Part shown: positions 22,698 through 34,151 of the stretch, in pieces | Layout of the letters: every line of letters starts with the position of its first letter | Position numbering within the stretch: position 1 is the first letter of the stretch | From: Thereva unica | Taxonomy: Eukaryota > Arthropoda > Insecta > Diptera > Therevidae | DNA: 64,000 nucleotides | Direction: 5' to 3' | Assembly: GCA_949987705.1 (NCBI GenBank) | Contig: OX465281.1 | Location: 257,086,542-257,150,541 of the forward strand | Notes under the pieces: model-generated | Told to the model about the DNA's origin: nothing | Seen by the model: the letters and a program-made list of their open reading frames with translations, nothing else | Database searches by the model: none | Position numbers and translations under genes: made by a program

Positions 22698-24488
22698 CAG
22701 CGCCGGCCCTAGCTCTTGTTGAGGGTGGAGCGAGATTGTCTTTCGGCGCCCTTTCTTCGACGCTTTCACTTCACATATATTGTATTTCCAGTTGTCCTAG
22801 ATAAAACTTTTTTCGAGTACTGCCGGCCTGCCATTTCCTTACCGGATTATATCTACCCTTTTGCAAGACTTTATGGGCTGGAGGCCCCATAAGGATTTCG
22901 ATGGGGGTTTTAGGGTCACAGCTCCGCCTGTACCGGCAATAGAGGAAGTATGTTTTCTCAGAGTTGCTTCCCCAACGTTTCGCCAACAACACCACCTTCT
23001 TTGGAGGCTATTTGGTTGTTTGTGTTGCATGGTTAGGCATTAGGGCTTGCCCCAGCTAGTAAGGTTGAGATGGTGGAGAGAGTCACCTTCTCGTTAAAAG
23101 AGGCCTCTCTTGCCATCAGCCCAAAATTGCAGTGTTCACCATCCTGTCAACGTCATCTCTGTGAGTATTCTCCACTCCTACACTCTTAGGGTCTTCTTTT
23201 GGACCCCTATCCTTTCAACATAATGCCAGTGGGGTCCTCTGTTGCTGCCGGAAAGTACCCCATTGCAAAAAGGCGGCAGTTTGTTCCCGTCTACAGCACA
23301 AGACTTGCTCCTTCCAAGGCTTAAGATGGCCTATTATAGAGGGCGCACCGACCCCTACTGACCTGGGCTGTTCTGAGCCCTGAGCCAATTCGATACATAT
23401 TCTACCACCTCCAGAAGACTTCCTTGCACGGGAACTAGTTGTTTCGTGGTCAGAAGAGTCTCCAGATTGTTGGTCGCAAGCACGCCAATTCTGACACTCC
23501 GCTATTTGACAGAAGGTCGGCTTTGGAGTAGTACTAGACTTCATTATGGGTGCGTCCGACTTTTCTAAAGGCTTTTCAAACCGTATGGCCAAAGCCTTCG
23601 CCCTTTTTGCGGGGTTATTATGCCTAGAGAACAACCAGATGATCTAATCCTCTTCTTATTAAGAAAATCGGTATCCCTTTCTTCCGTAGCCAACTTCCAG
23701 ATATCGCGTAAAACGTTTTTGGGCTGCGCCACCCGGTCTTCTGAAAGCGGTCGTTTTTTCGAGTCGCCTCTCCGGTTAGGTGCTCTTACTTCCGCAGGAG
23801 ATCTAAGGAGATCTCCCAATGAAGCAGTGATCTCAACGTACTCCATCTTTGGGTATACGGGCTCAGACTGCACTCCCTGAAGAAGAATCCCGAAAACTCT
23901 CCTTCACTGGGACCACCTTCACCTTGATGTATGGATCCAAAAATATGTAACTGGCCTTGTAGGCCGTCTTTTTGGGAGCTGTGGGAGCCCCAGAATTGAT
24001 TGGAGCGTTAAGAAGTGCTTCATCTTCAAAAGTCTCTAAGGTATTTTATATTGATACCACGAGCTCGCGAGAAAAAACGGTCGCTCATGGCAGAGCCTCG
24101 TCTGACCAATGGAAGGCTAATTAAAACCGAAGTTCGCATGGTACACGCAGTCCATCGTTAGTAGTATATTCACGCAGTACCATTCATAACTTGAGCACGA
24201 ATGTTTACACATTAGGATTGCGGTTTTTATCGAGTTTAGATCCGCTGTATTCAGTCTTCTTCAGGATGTGGCCTAAGGCCATGTACGATCGGTCTTGAAG
24301 TCAGTGCTCCCTGCCTGTGTCGTGCTCAAGTCATATTGATAGTACATAGAATTGGCTAGCTACAAACAACGCCCTCAAAAAGTGCCATCAAAAGTACTCG
24401 AAATTGTTTTTCGCATTCATTTTGGCGCCCCTCACCACCTGGCACCTAGAGCGACCGCTCCATTCGCTCTACCCTAGGGCCGGCGCTG
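22698..24488. mobile_element. 1.8-kb hAT element with perfect 8-bp duplication
   Basis: Ends are exact inverted repeats: CAGCGCCGGCCCTAG at 22698 and CTAGGGCCGGCGCTG ending at 24488. Both are flanked by GGCTTCAA (22690-22697 and 24489-24496). Just inside, GGAGCG and GGCGCC words are also inverted. I find no transposase; the inside holds LINE ORF1-like frames on the minus strand, so this is a non-autonomous or invaded copy. Confidence 0.82.
23215..24120 (-). pseudogene. LINE ORF1 (gag-like) remnant inside the hAT element
   Basis: Minus-strand frames include TAPKKTAYKASYIF.DPYIKVKVVPVK, then PKMEYVEITASLGDLLRSPAEV, then RDIWKLATEERDTDFLNKK. This is the style of gag-like ORF1 proteins of R1-group LINEs. 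Frames are broken several times and no CCHC knuckles are intact. Confidence 0.5.
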
Positions 24489-24499
24489 GGCTTCAAAAC

Positions 24500-25178
24500 A
24501 TTAGAGCGGCGATCCTGAAGGCTTGGCAGTCAGTAGAAGAGGCAAAGATAGAGAGGTATTTCTCACTGTGGAAGTAAAGTTGAATTGTTATTTATATTGA
24601 ATGCAGTTTACACCATCAACAAACAGATTAACACTATCACACATCATGCAACCATCACCAGCGGCACTGTACTCTGTCAACTTAACAAGCTTCCCTCCAC
24701 TAACTGCCCTGCGAAAACTTGCATCTGGTGCTGCAATTTAATCCTCCGCAACGCCTCCATAATAGCTTCTTTACGACAAAATGCATTAAGGTCTTATCCA
24801 CTCTGTTATTAAAGCTTACCCCCATTAGACTAAGCTCGATTCTTGCATAACTCTGCTCCTTCAGCCCGCAGTGCCTAATCGCCAGCTCTTGGGTTCGTGC
24901 GGCGGTGAGGACGTTCTATTTGCATAGCGCTCCAATTAAATTCAACTTTAAACAAAATTATCAAAGTTCACCGGTTCCAAATCAAATTTTCCGCTCCTGA
25001 TTGGATTTTAATATCTCGAAGAAAGCGTTTAAAGAAAAATCAACATTGCTCAAAACTTTCACGTACCAAAAGGAGGAATAAAAGTCGCCACTGAAACCGA
25101 TTGATTCCCACTCGAGTCGAGTCCCTTTGTCGCTGGCGGTTTTATTTTTTCGGGATTGAATTCCGCCATAAAAGCAAA
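24500..25178 (+). other. Upstream region of the odorant receptor
   Basis: Unique-looking DNA between the hAT element end and the receptor start codon. A TATA-like GAATAAAAG lies near 25076 and the bases before the ATG (GCAAA) suit a fly translation start. No coding exon is evident, so the 5' UTR and promoter should be here, but I cannot place a transcription start. Confidence 0.35.
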
Positions 25179-28100
25179 ATGTTTGAGGACCTGCCGATGA
25201 TATCCATAAACGTGAAAATCTTAAAATTTTGGTCCTACATCCTCGTTCATAATTGGCGACGTTACATCGGTCTTATTCCCGCCACGTTGCTGAACATCTC
25301 CCAGTTCCTGGATATGTACTACACAACGGAGACCATCGACTTCATCATTCGGAACACGTACTTTCTAGTGCTGTGGTTCAATACCATTATTCGGGCCTTG
25401 TTGGTTACTTGGAACCGGAGGAAATTCGAGCGGTTTATGGACGGCATCGAGGAGTTATTTATGGACATAAAGGTGATATTTTTGGCCCAATTGAAAAATA
25501 AAATAAAATAATAAATTCATCCCCTCCATGCTTGTTTATGGGGCGTGATTTTGATATTGACACTTTGGAGCACACGCACACATTTATTTAAAAAAAAACA
25601 CCCATACAAATACACAAGGAATTTCCGCATAAAAGACTTAATTTCGGGGAATGTTTAATACACCGTAAAAAAAATTCGTATGTGATAATCCCAGGTAAAG
25701 GTAAACAGTTTCTTTTCTGTAGAATTCTGTGTTTTCCCATGCATGTTTGATTTTCACACGTTTTATATTTTTACACAATGTAGACGTTCTCGTTTTTTAC
25801 GCTTTTCACGAGGACTTTACTTCATTCGGGGTTTTGTTAAGGTGAAAAGTTTTCTCTTCATTTTGTTATTACGTATTAACAGCGTGGCCTCAATAGGCCC
25901 GTGGCAACCTGTCATTGGAGTGTGGTGCATGGTGAAAAACAATTTATTTTTTAACCAGGTGCACCAGGATTAATGGAAATAAGAAGGACGATAACTACGA
26001 TACCCAAAGATGGTGTAGGCACAGGAAAATTTTTTGTTGAAATGTTTTGGCGTGGCGTGGTCGGATGGAGCGCTCGTGTATTTGGGCCTTAACGTACGAA
26101 GAGTGCAAAAAGGACCTTGTGAAAGCAATATTATTGATGCATCGATCACCTGAGGCATCACTTGTCTTATACGCAGGCCGACCACGTAACCTTGCGGGCC
26201 TGGGATTAAAATATGATTGGGGACACTTTAGCGAGATTGAAACTCCAAAAAAAAAAACTAGTTATTTTTTCTCAAAATCGGTGGTAAAAATAAGTTTATT
26301 CAGATCATTAAACGTAGATGCCAAACGGCCGGTTACACATTGCAGCCAAAAGCAGAAAAGTTCTTATGTAGTCTATTGCTGAGTTTCCATACAGAGTTTA
26401 CCCTGAGTTTACTCAGATTAAGCATCCATGAAAACAGGGATTGAGTAAAGTTTTGTTAAATCCAAGTAAACTCAACGAATCCAGTGGGGTTAAGCCTAGT
26501 TTTGTATAAGTGTGTGTTTAAGTATCCTTTACCGCATACATACCAACGGCGACACAGCGTAAAATTATGTATCTGTCACTTCAACAAGTAGCCACAGTGA
26601 CACAGTAGGTATATGTCTTGTTTTGACAGATTGTGACGTAACACCGAATTAAGCCTTGTCTGAATTCATGACTAGGGCTGTGAGCTTGGTTACGAAGTAT
26701 AGCAGTTAAGCCAATTGCCATTGCGATGAGCGATGTAAAGCTGTGCAAACGAATTCGGACAGGTTAGCTTAACGGTGAGTCAAACAGTAAACTGCGGCCC
26801 AAACGAGAACCTCCACTAAGAACGTTGGCTATTGGATAAAATAAAAGAATTTTGCACGCACGTTCACCACCTATCAGCAGCTAGACATCCGCAAGACCAC
26901 AGCAGTTAGAATCAAGGCTGGCCACCTAAATTCGCCCACCACAACAACTTCCTTCAGGATCAACCCCGCTTCATTCACTTTCAACCCTCCCCCCCAGCAC
27001 ATTGTGTTTCGCTGATTCCAAAATGCCAATTGGAGTCCTTTTGGGAAATCGTATAGACATTTTTGCACCACCTGGTCATCACTCTCCATTAAATACCCTG
27101 TTAAAAATGCGCAGAATACTGGATCCTCATTTTCAACCTTTCTGATGACGTCCTGGAAAATAAATGTCATTTTCCATGGCCATTTGCCACTCTTCCGTCG
27201 TACATAATAGTACAATAGTCCTCGGCCACACATACAAAAAACGAAGCAGTATCCTAGCAACCTTCGTGATAGTGCCCTGTCGTTGTCGGCTGTGCTTTAG
27301 GCGTTATCACTTCTTCTCTCCTATCTTTCTTCCTCTTATACAATTTCAACTTTTCAGTTCTTTTGGGGAAGCCTCCGCACTCAATCAGTTCCTGAGTCTG
27401 GCTAACAAGCGTCTATCGCCTGGCAGTGCGCGAGTCTGTCCTGACAACCTCTCCTTTTTATTTCTTACTTTCTATTAGTAGATCGAATTTGGGTTTGCCC
27501 TAGTTTGGGTTAACAGGCGTGATACCGCTTGACCTTGCGACAGGTCCGATACTAAAGCTCATTTATAGTGCGTTTTTCGATGGAGTCTGGCTACAAGAGG
27601 CTGATGTTCACTTGGCTAGATTCTTTCATTTCGCCTGGTGGGAATTGTGAATGTCCCCATTAAGAGTCAACCGACCCAGTTTAAATGGAGCCCTTCAGTC
27701 ATTCTTCCTTCCTAGAGTTCAGGCGAGTCCTGACCAGTCGTGAAGGGCGGCAGGGTAGCTTCATAAACCTTATCTTACGGAGGCTTATATCTTCTTCTCT
27801 ATCTTCTATCCCTTCTTCTCTTCAGCTAACAATCAATTGTGCTTCTAGGGAGGCTGTCAATCAGATTGAAAGTCGTAAGGTCTTTGCGGCGTCGGCGACC
27901 CAATAGCCCTGGAGAATTTAATTCTCTCGGTTAATTTTTTCGTTTCTTTTTTACAATGGTTTAAAAGTTTGTAAAAGTACGAATTTGTTTCTTGTATTAG
28001 AAGTTCACACTGAATTTTTAATTTATTTTATATTGGTAATGCCCAGTTAACTTAGTTCAGGGCATGAGTCGAGCCACACGTGGACTAACTTGATTGTGCA

Positions 28101-29749
28101 ATCCAGGGCCTCTGTCGGCCTTTTTCGTGCCTAGAGGACTCCAGCTGAGGATTCAACGAAATAAATAATCTTTTGGCTATACCTGTGTAATGTATTACCG
28201 TGCGTGGGAATTGCAACGTTAGCAAGTCGCGTCGGTTGTTTGAAACCTTGTTGAATCGTTGAACTTTGCCCCTTCTTGAAAACGTCGATGGTTTTCGATA
28301 TGCTATAAAAGTACCTTACACAGTCAGCATTCCCGACCTTTCACAATATCATGTTTCGCCCAGCCTTCACTTAACCTATCCTATCCCTCACCTATCTTTC
28401 AAGGTAATATTTAACATCTACATATTTCCTGCAACAAAGCTTGCTCCTATTGAGCTTTATCAAATTTTTATTTTCCAGAAAAACGGTGATGACGAAATGC
28501 GGAAACTTCTTGAAGACGTCACAAAGAACGCTCGCTTCTTATCGAAATTCAATCTGTTCCTTGGAATTTTGGTCAGTTTCGGGTTTGCCCTATATCCTTT
28601 ATTCTCCAGCAGCCGAGGTAATTTTCTAAACAAACTTAATCCCTTTAATCCCCACTCTACATTAATTAAAAGTTCTTCCTTTTGGGACAACGATTCCGGG
28701 TGTCAACAAGTACGAGTCGCCATACTACGAAATGCTGTATGCATTTCAGATAATCATAACGCCGATGGGATGCTGCATGTACATCCCCTTCACCAGTCTA
28801 ATTGTCACCTTTATCATGTTCGGCATTGTAATGGCGAAGGTCCTGCAGCACCGACTGCGGAGGCTGGGCCAGAAGGGCGATCCGGCAGCAACGCTCAAGC
28901 ATAAGCTCATCTGGTGTGTCAACTACCACGAAAAAGTCATCGAGTTTGTCGCTGATTGAGATTTATTATATTCCGAAAGTAAACAGAATGTACCTTGCAG
29001 GTATGTCGCCGGAATCAATAGACTGACTACCTATCTCTCCCTCATCGAGTTCATCACCTTCGGGGCCACCCTGTGTGCGCTGCTGTTCCTGCTGAACATT
29101 GTAAGTATATGTATAAAGGGATTTTCGGTTATATATGTACATATATGCCACGTATATATAGTTCAAGGCTTACGTTCATTTCATGTAGAACGAACACAAG
29201 CAGCTCAATAATTTACCTTCATTATTTTCTGTATCTCGTTTTCCTTTTTTCGACAGGTAAAATCCTTTTTTCAGGTAACTATCGTTGTTGCCTATATTTC
29301 GATGATATTTACGCAAATTTACGCCATGTATTGGTATGCAAATGAGCTGTATGAGCAGGTAACGTATCGAATTATTACTTTATACCGTTATATGATTATG
29401 CGAAAGGCACCAACGACATTTATTGCCTAATTGAAAATTCATGGAACGATAATTGAGAATCAATTTTCGCGCAGAGCCTCAACATTGCGAAGGCGGCATA
29501 TGACAACCCGTGGTTCGACTACAATCGCGAGATACAAAAGGGATGCCTGCTCATTATTGCCAGGGCGCAGCGACCGCTGGCGGTAATTGCTTCCAAATTG
29601 ATTTTATTGCGTAATTGATATAATTTCCCCGGCAATTTCTTCCATAGATAATGGTCGGCAATTTTTATCCGATGACAATGGAAATGTTCCAGTCATTGTT
29701 GAACGTAACCTATACCTACTTCACCCTGCTGCGGCGATTGTATGGTTAA
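25179..29749 (+). CDS. Or49b-like: Odorant receptor, 7tm_6 family, Or49b-like, seven exons, intact
   Basis: Exons are 25179-25472, 28479-28617, 28673-28943, 29001-29100, 29257-29358, 29475-29582 and 29648-29749 (TAA). They sum to 1116 nt, giving 371 residues, the usual length for insect odorant receptors. All introns are GT-AG and every junction keeps frame; the exon 3 donor is the less usual GTTTGT at 28944. The start MFEDLP has AAA before the ATG and matches the receptor N-terminus as I recall it from Drosophila Or49b. Hydrophobic segments lie near residues 29-48, 60-78, 122-141, 166-196, 244-267, 274-294 and 349-367. Family features include [10 protein letters not shown] (about 174-183), YWYANEL (about 293-299) and the C-terminal [13 protein letters not shown]. 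Members form ligand-gated cation channels with the coreceptor Orco in dendrites of olfactory neurons. Orthology to Or49b is from memory of the Drosophila protein and should be tested; membership in the family is secure. Confidence 0.93.
25473..28478 (+). other. Intron 1 of the odorant receptor, about 3.0 kb, repeat-bearing
   Basis: The donor GTGATA follows the AAG codon of the exon 1 end, and the acceptor is TTTTCCAG before exon 2. It is far longer than the other five short introns (55-156 nt) and the sixth (65 nt). It holds a SINE-like box-B fragment near 28055-28090 and open stretches that look like decayed transposon (for example a minus-strand frame at 26874-27260 that I cannot name). The expansion is probably due to transposon insertion. 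Confidence 0.8.
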
Positions 29750-30051
29750 TTTACTACTTGTGGGCTTTGCCTAATTGGCTATTAATGATGGAGTAGAGTT
29801 CTGGATTTGGTTTTATTGCACTTTGCTAGATTTGCGGCACTTTAAGCGATACCGTGTTGTGGAACGCTATTTATGTATTAAAGATAAAATTTTCATTTAT
29901 TATATGAGTTATCGACACGATTTCACCAAGAATAAAGTGGATATTAAAGCTGCACAGAGGAGATTGTTTTTTTTATAGTGTTAAGTTTTTACGGCTTCAC
30001 GGATTCGAAGGATTAAGTAAGGAATAACCTTCTTAAATGCTCACACAAAAC
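29750..30051. other. 3' flank of the odorant receptor
   Basis: Contains the candidate AATAAA at 29931 and otherwise no recognised feature. The 67-codon frame at 29775-29978 lies in the presumed 3' UTR. Confidence 0.5.
29931..29936 (+). promoter_or_regulatory. Candidate poly(A) signal of the odorant receptor
   Basis: AATAAA lies 182 nt after the receptor stop codon, a normal distance for a fly 3' UTR. It is the first canonical hexamer I see downstream on the + strand, but such hexamers are common in AT-rich DNA. Confidence 0.4.
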
Positions 30052-30054
30052 TAT

Positions 30055-30275
30055 GGCCCTTGTGCTGAAAGTCGAGTCGTGTGTCGTGAAAAGTCGTTTG
30101 AGCTGAAGAAAGTGACATTTTAGTCGAATTATGACTTTCAGCACAGTGCCTAAACTCAACTTAGCACTTCCAATCCAAGCCCCTGTGTTGAAAGTCCGTC
30201 ATTCGACCGAAACGTGACTTTTTTCTACTCCAATGGCTTGTCACAAATGATGACTCGACTTTCAGCACAGGAGCC
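30055..30275. mobile_element. Tandem pair of about 97-bp MITEs
   Basis: Outer ends are inverted: GGCCCTTGTGCTGAAAGTCG at 30055 and CGACTTTCAGCACAGGAGCC ending at 30275, with TAT on both sides (30052-30054 and 30276-30278). Inside, GACTTTCAGCACAGTGCC ends at 30150 and AAGCCCCTGTGTTGAAAGTC starts at 30178, so the unit is present twice. Confidence 0.75.
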
Positions 30276-30832
30276 TATATTTATTAACACAATTCAATGC
30301 ACCAGACATAATCTTAAAGTTCACCAAATATCACGTGCAATTCAATAATTCCTATTTACCGTCTTTTAATTCGCGATTTAATCACCACTTTTCGCCTTAG
30401 GTCACTTCGATCGCTTTTCAAATCCAAACTAACACTTAATGGCGCTGCCACCGCATTTATATATTCAAGCTCCTTCCTTATCCAAGTTCTACTTTCCAAG
30501 ATCTACTTTCCACCACAGGTATTAATGGAACATTCGACGCTTTTCTGTTCGCACTCTGCAGAAACTTTGAGAACCTTGAAGTCGCCAATTATCGTTCGTT
30601 CCAAATGTGACTAATAGATGGCGTCATGATAACTGTGTGGCGATTGAAAACGATCACACGATCCAGTGATTGGCGCCGTACTTGAACAAAAGATTGAAAA
30701 TAAGTTATAACCACTCGAATTTTTTCGAGGAAGTTAACCGAGCAATTTGTTAGCAATTTTTGAAGCTGTGAAATTTTTCTGACATATGCCGTTCAGAAAG
30801 TAGCAAAAGCGTCACCGAGGCAGCAGAGGCAT

Positions 30833-31660
30833 TTGGACCTGATTAGCCGACGAACGACGAACATAAAACATGTCACAAGAATCCATAACGAAGTTGCTGA
30901 CGCATTGTCGAAGGTGAACAACGTTGATTTACCAGTCCGCATAGTAACTGATGATATACGGGAAGTAAGTGATGAAGAGTTGAAGGACTTAATACTGAAC
31001 CCTGGCGCACACAAATTCAAGCAACTGAGACACTCAAACACGGAAACAAAGGTATATTGCCACTTTTCAACAAATGAAATAAGACCGTACATTCCGAAAC
31101 AGCTGAGGAAAGTAATTTTCGGCATGGTGGTAGCGGGAAAGTCATGAAGAAGGCTATAGCGAAGAAATACATCTGGCCGATGTTGAACAAGGATGTCAAT
31201 CATTGGGCACGATCATGTGCACCTTGCTAACGATCAAAAATAAGTAAACGTACAAAGAAATTGATAAAACACTTAGAGGTACCTGACAAACGATTTTATC
31301 ACAAATCTATAAACTTCGGCGGCCCGATGCCCGAATCAGAGGGATACAGATATTGCCATACGATGATCGACAGTTTCACGAAGCTATTCCGATAGTTAAT
31401 ATATCCGCCACCATGGAAGCATTTTTCGCAACATGCAGAGCATGGATTTGGCACGCCAGCGATCATAACATCAGACTGGAGATCGCAATTTGGTTCGCAG
31501 ATTTTTGAAGCTTTCGTCAAAACGATCGGCAGTGATTCGGAACGACAGTGTATCATCCGCAAGCCAATGGACTCATAAAACCATGGCAAAGAGCGTTGAA
31601 AGAAGAGAAAAAATGTCATGAGACCAATGATTGAGTCCAAGTTTTACCAGTAGCTTTACT
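30833..31660 (+). pseudogene. Gypsy LTR retrotransposon pol fragment (RNase H end, integrase)
   Basis: The frame from 30833 reads LISRRTTNIKHVTRIHNEVADALSKV, the RNase H C-terminal ADALSR-type motif of Gypsy pol. It is followed by IRPYIPKQLRK, then in shifted frames KAIAKKYIWPMLNKDVNHWARSCAPC (integrase H2C2 zinc region), INFGGPMPESEGYRYCHTMID and later integrase core traces. The usual CQ of the zinc region is followed by a stop. Several frameshifts and deletions; no LTRs identified. Confidence 0.82.
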
Positions 31661-32110
31661 AGGACTAAGGCGAATATTTCATGCAAAATGATTTCCAACC
31701 GGACCGTAAAATTTTCAAAAAGAAATTGACGGAGAAAAAATTTTTTTTTATGTGACAGACTAGAGACTTAGGGAAAGTCCCTTTGTACTGTCGACAATCT
31801 ATTTTTTCCGTATACACTGTCGAACAGCAGCTATAGCCGGAAGATAGAGAGAAGAGAGGAAGAAACATTATAGCCGCGATATATTTTTTTTTATTCCTCC
31901 TACTCGCAATCATTTCGCGACTTTGACATCGGGGCATCAAGAACAACTCGCTGGAGTGTTATGTCTCCTGAAACGAGTTGAACCTCATCAACCAACCGAT
32001 AGGATGCGCTTAGTGGAGCGGGGAAGGACTAGGGAAGGCTATGACAGAAGGAATGTAAAGAGGGAAGAAGAGAGAAGGGAAGTTAGGTAGGTGGGAAAGT
32101 GGAAAAGGCG
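31660..32110. other. Unassigned stretch between Gypsy debris and SINE
   Basis: No coding motif recognised. The purine-rich tract GGGAAGAAGAGAGAAGGGAA near 32065 could be a polypurine-type or SINE tail sequence. Confidence 0.35.
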
Positions 32111-32118
32111 AAGGACGG

Positions 32119-32196
32119 TGGGGCTGGCCGGGATTCGAACTCGGGACCTCTGGGACAGCAGTCAGGCGCCTTACCCCTAGACTACCGAGGCCCCCA
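32119..32196 (-). repeat. tRNA-derived SINE head, family 1 copy 1
   Basis: On the minus strand it has a pol III A box (GGTAGTCTAGGGGTAAGG) and B box (GAGTTCGAATCCCGG) at tRNA spacing, with GGGG/CCCC acceptor-like ends. The acceptor and anticodon stems contain mismatches, so it is a tRNA-like SINE or tRNA pseudogene rather than a functional tRNA. A related copy is at 63655-63720. Confidence 0.65.
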
Positions 32197-32821
32197 ACGG
32201 CACATGCGACAATTCAGACCTCGACAAACAGCACATCAGAAGAGATCTTCGGTGTTTACTTTTTTCTTAATCAAAATTGATTTTTAGCTATCGCTGCGCC
32301 GGTATTTATGTATATCTCAAAATTCCTTTATTATCCAAGTTCTATAATCTTCGACATAATTCCACACTATTCTATTCCGGGACATTCGTTCCACACTATT
32401 ATGGAAACTTTTCTAATTTTAAGACGCAGTTCAGCCAATGCCCAAATTATTTCTACTAGATGGCACTTTATGACGGCAAAAATCGTCGCAAAATTTACGT
32501 AAGTAGTCTGAGAAAGAGTTCGTGTCGTTTTCACCATAGATCCCAATAATTGCAAATAAGTCATGAGCCACTGATCGCTGCAATACATTTGTATGAAATA
32601 AGACAGTTCAAATAAATTATGTTTTTACAAGATTGCTAAAATATTTCTTTTGACTTTGTTGTCACAGCTCAGAGTGAGGTTATATTCGAATGCGCACATA
32701 AACTCAAGCCCGGACCGGTCCAATATACCGGTGCGGTGCTGCACATAAACGCGCTGATAGTGGGGCTATACTGGTCCGAGGTAAAGTATTGGTTTGTGTA
32801 TTCGCAAAAGTAAAATTTTCA

Positions 32822-33020
32822 GATTGGGTGGTGGTGAACTCGGGTACGAATTTTGTTCGGGACAACAACCTTTTTGGTAAGCTTTTTGATGGTGAATTTA
32901 GAAACTTTGGGTGCGACTGCGCGCTCCCGCTGTGAAATTAGTTTAACTTTGCGGGTAGGATTGTGTCTTGGATGAAATTTCGCACTGGGATGGGATTTTG
33001 TGAGAAATGAGATGGGGAAT
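32822..33020. repeat. Dispersed repeat of unknown class, copy 2
   Basis: GTGGTGGTGAACTCGGG, TTCGGGACAACAACCT and GCTGTGAAATTAGTTTAAC align weakly with 20107-20260 and 36040-36160. Confidence 0.4.
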
Positions 33021-33029
33021 CTTGGATGC

Positions 33030-33800
33030 GTGGTCTTGAAGGACTCGCAATAACATTTCAATAATAATAATAAGAATTCATCATCATCATCTATTTTAGA
33101 AGGATAGCTATTGTCAAGCCTTTGTATACGTACCACCTACCTTACTCTACCTAATTTTATATTAGAAAAGTTTCATCAGCTACTTTCAAAATCCATGCCT
33201 CTGATTCAAATATCAGAACGGGAGCTAAAAAGTTCATTACTATAATATTTGAATTCCTTTTCGTAGTATTTATTGATTCTCTGATGTATTGTTTGCTCTA
33301 TAACATACCTTTGCAGGGAAGACTGGTTTTATTATTATATTAGCAGAATGTTTGCTCTCGAAACAGAGAAAATGTTCCTTTTCTATCTTTCACCTACATA
33401 AACTTTCCGATATATATGTATATATTTCCACAAATTTCGCATCCGATTCTTGGAAGCTTTGATTTACTGAACGATTTTGCAGGATAAAACTTTAACCACA
33501 ACAATGCAGAATTCCAAGAAATTCCTGGAAACCAAAGTGGAATACTTACACTGAAAAAACAATGGAAAATGTTTACCTGTTAAAGTAACTTTTATCTACG
33601 TCTAAGCCAAACACTCTGCTGCTGGCCTGGAACAACAAGTTGAAAATAATCCTATAATGTTATAGACGTAGAACAGGCGTTCTGCCACCACCTCCGTCCA
33701 ATGTACTCTCCTAATCTCTTCTTAATATACCCAGAAATCCAAAAATAAACACTTTTCAATTTTTTTTTTTTCGTCAAATTTAATTGAATTCATCACAAAA
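33030..33800. other. Gene-free stretch before the receptor pseudo-exon
   Basis: Contains an AATAATAATAAG/ATCATCATCAT simple patch near 33061-33092. No gene or bounded repeat recognised. It could hold the decayed 5' flank of the duplicated receptor. Confidence 0.35.
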
Positions 33801-33804
33801 GGAA

Positions 33805-34151
33805 ATATTTGGAGACCTTGCGAGCGATATACATAAACGTGAAAATCTTACATCCTTGTGCCCGATTGGCGATGTTACGCTGGGCTTATCCCCACCACTT
33901 TGTTCAAGGTACATATATGTATAATCTGGATGTGGATATACTACTACATCATCATAACTAGAACCACATAGGCTTCGTTCTTTTCAGAACACCTACCGTA
34001 GGTATACATAGTGTTATCTGCTATGGCTCCAATATTGCATACTTTTCGGGGAGTTATTCTTTCGTACTTGGAATTGGAGAGTTTTCGTGTTTTAAATAAA
34101 TCCACCAGGGAATGGACGGGGGGAGGTGGGGCGTTATTTATGGATATAAAA
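33805..34151 (+). pseudogene. Odorant receptor exon 1 pseudogene (relic of tandem duplication)
   Basis: This stretch aligns along its length with exon 1 of the receptor 4 kb upstream, on the same strand. Shared blocks include ATAAACGTGAAAATCTTA, GATTGGCGATGTTACG (receptor: AATTGGCGACGTTACA), CTGGATRTG and, at the end, a nearly identical GTTATTTATGGAYATAAA followed by the same GTGA donor. The start codon is ATA instead of ATG, about 12 nt are deleted after the shared block, small insertions break the frame, and stops appear (TAG, TAA). No later receptor exons are visible downstream. It is a dead duplicate rather than a missed exon, because the intact gene already has its own exon 1. Confidence 0.82.

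Noticed and set aside
28266..28904. A 212-codon + strand frame spanning receptor exon 2 and beyond
   Set aside because: Only 28479-28617 is receptor in this frame; the start lies in intron 1 and the end runs through intron 2 into a wrong frame of exon 3.
28954..28959. Stop codon after the exon 3 frame, suggesting a receptor pseudogene
   Set aside because: A donor at 28944 (GTTTGT) joined to 29001 restores the conserved frame, so the stop is intronic.
32119..32196. Functional tRNA gene
   Set aside because: Acceptor and anticodon stems do not pair well and a related degraded copy exists, which points to a SINE.
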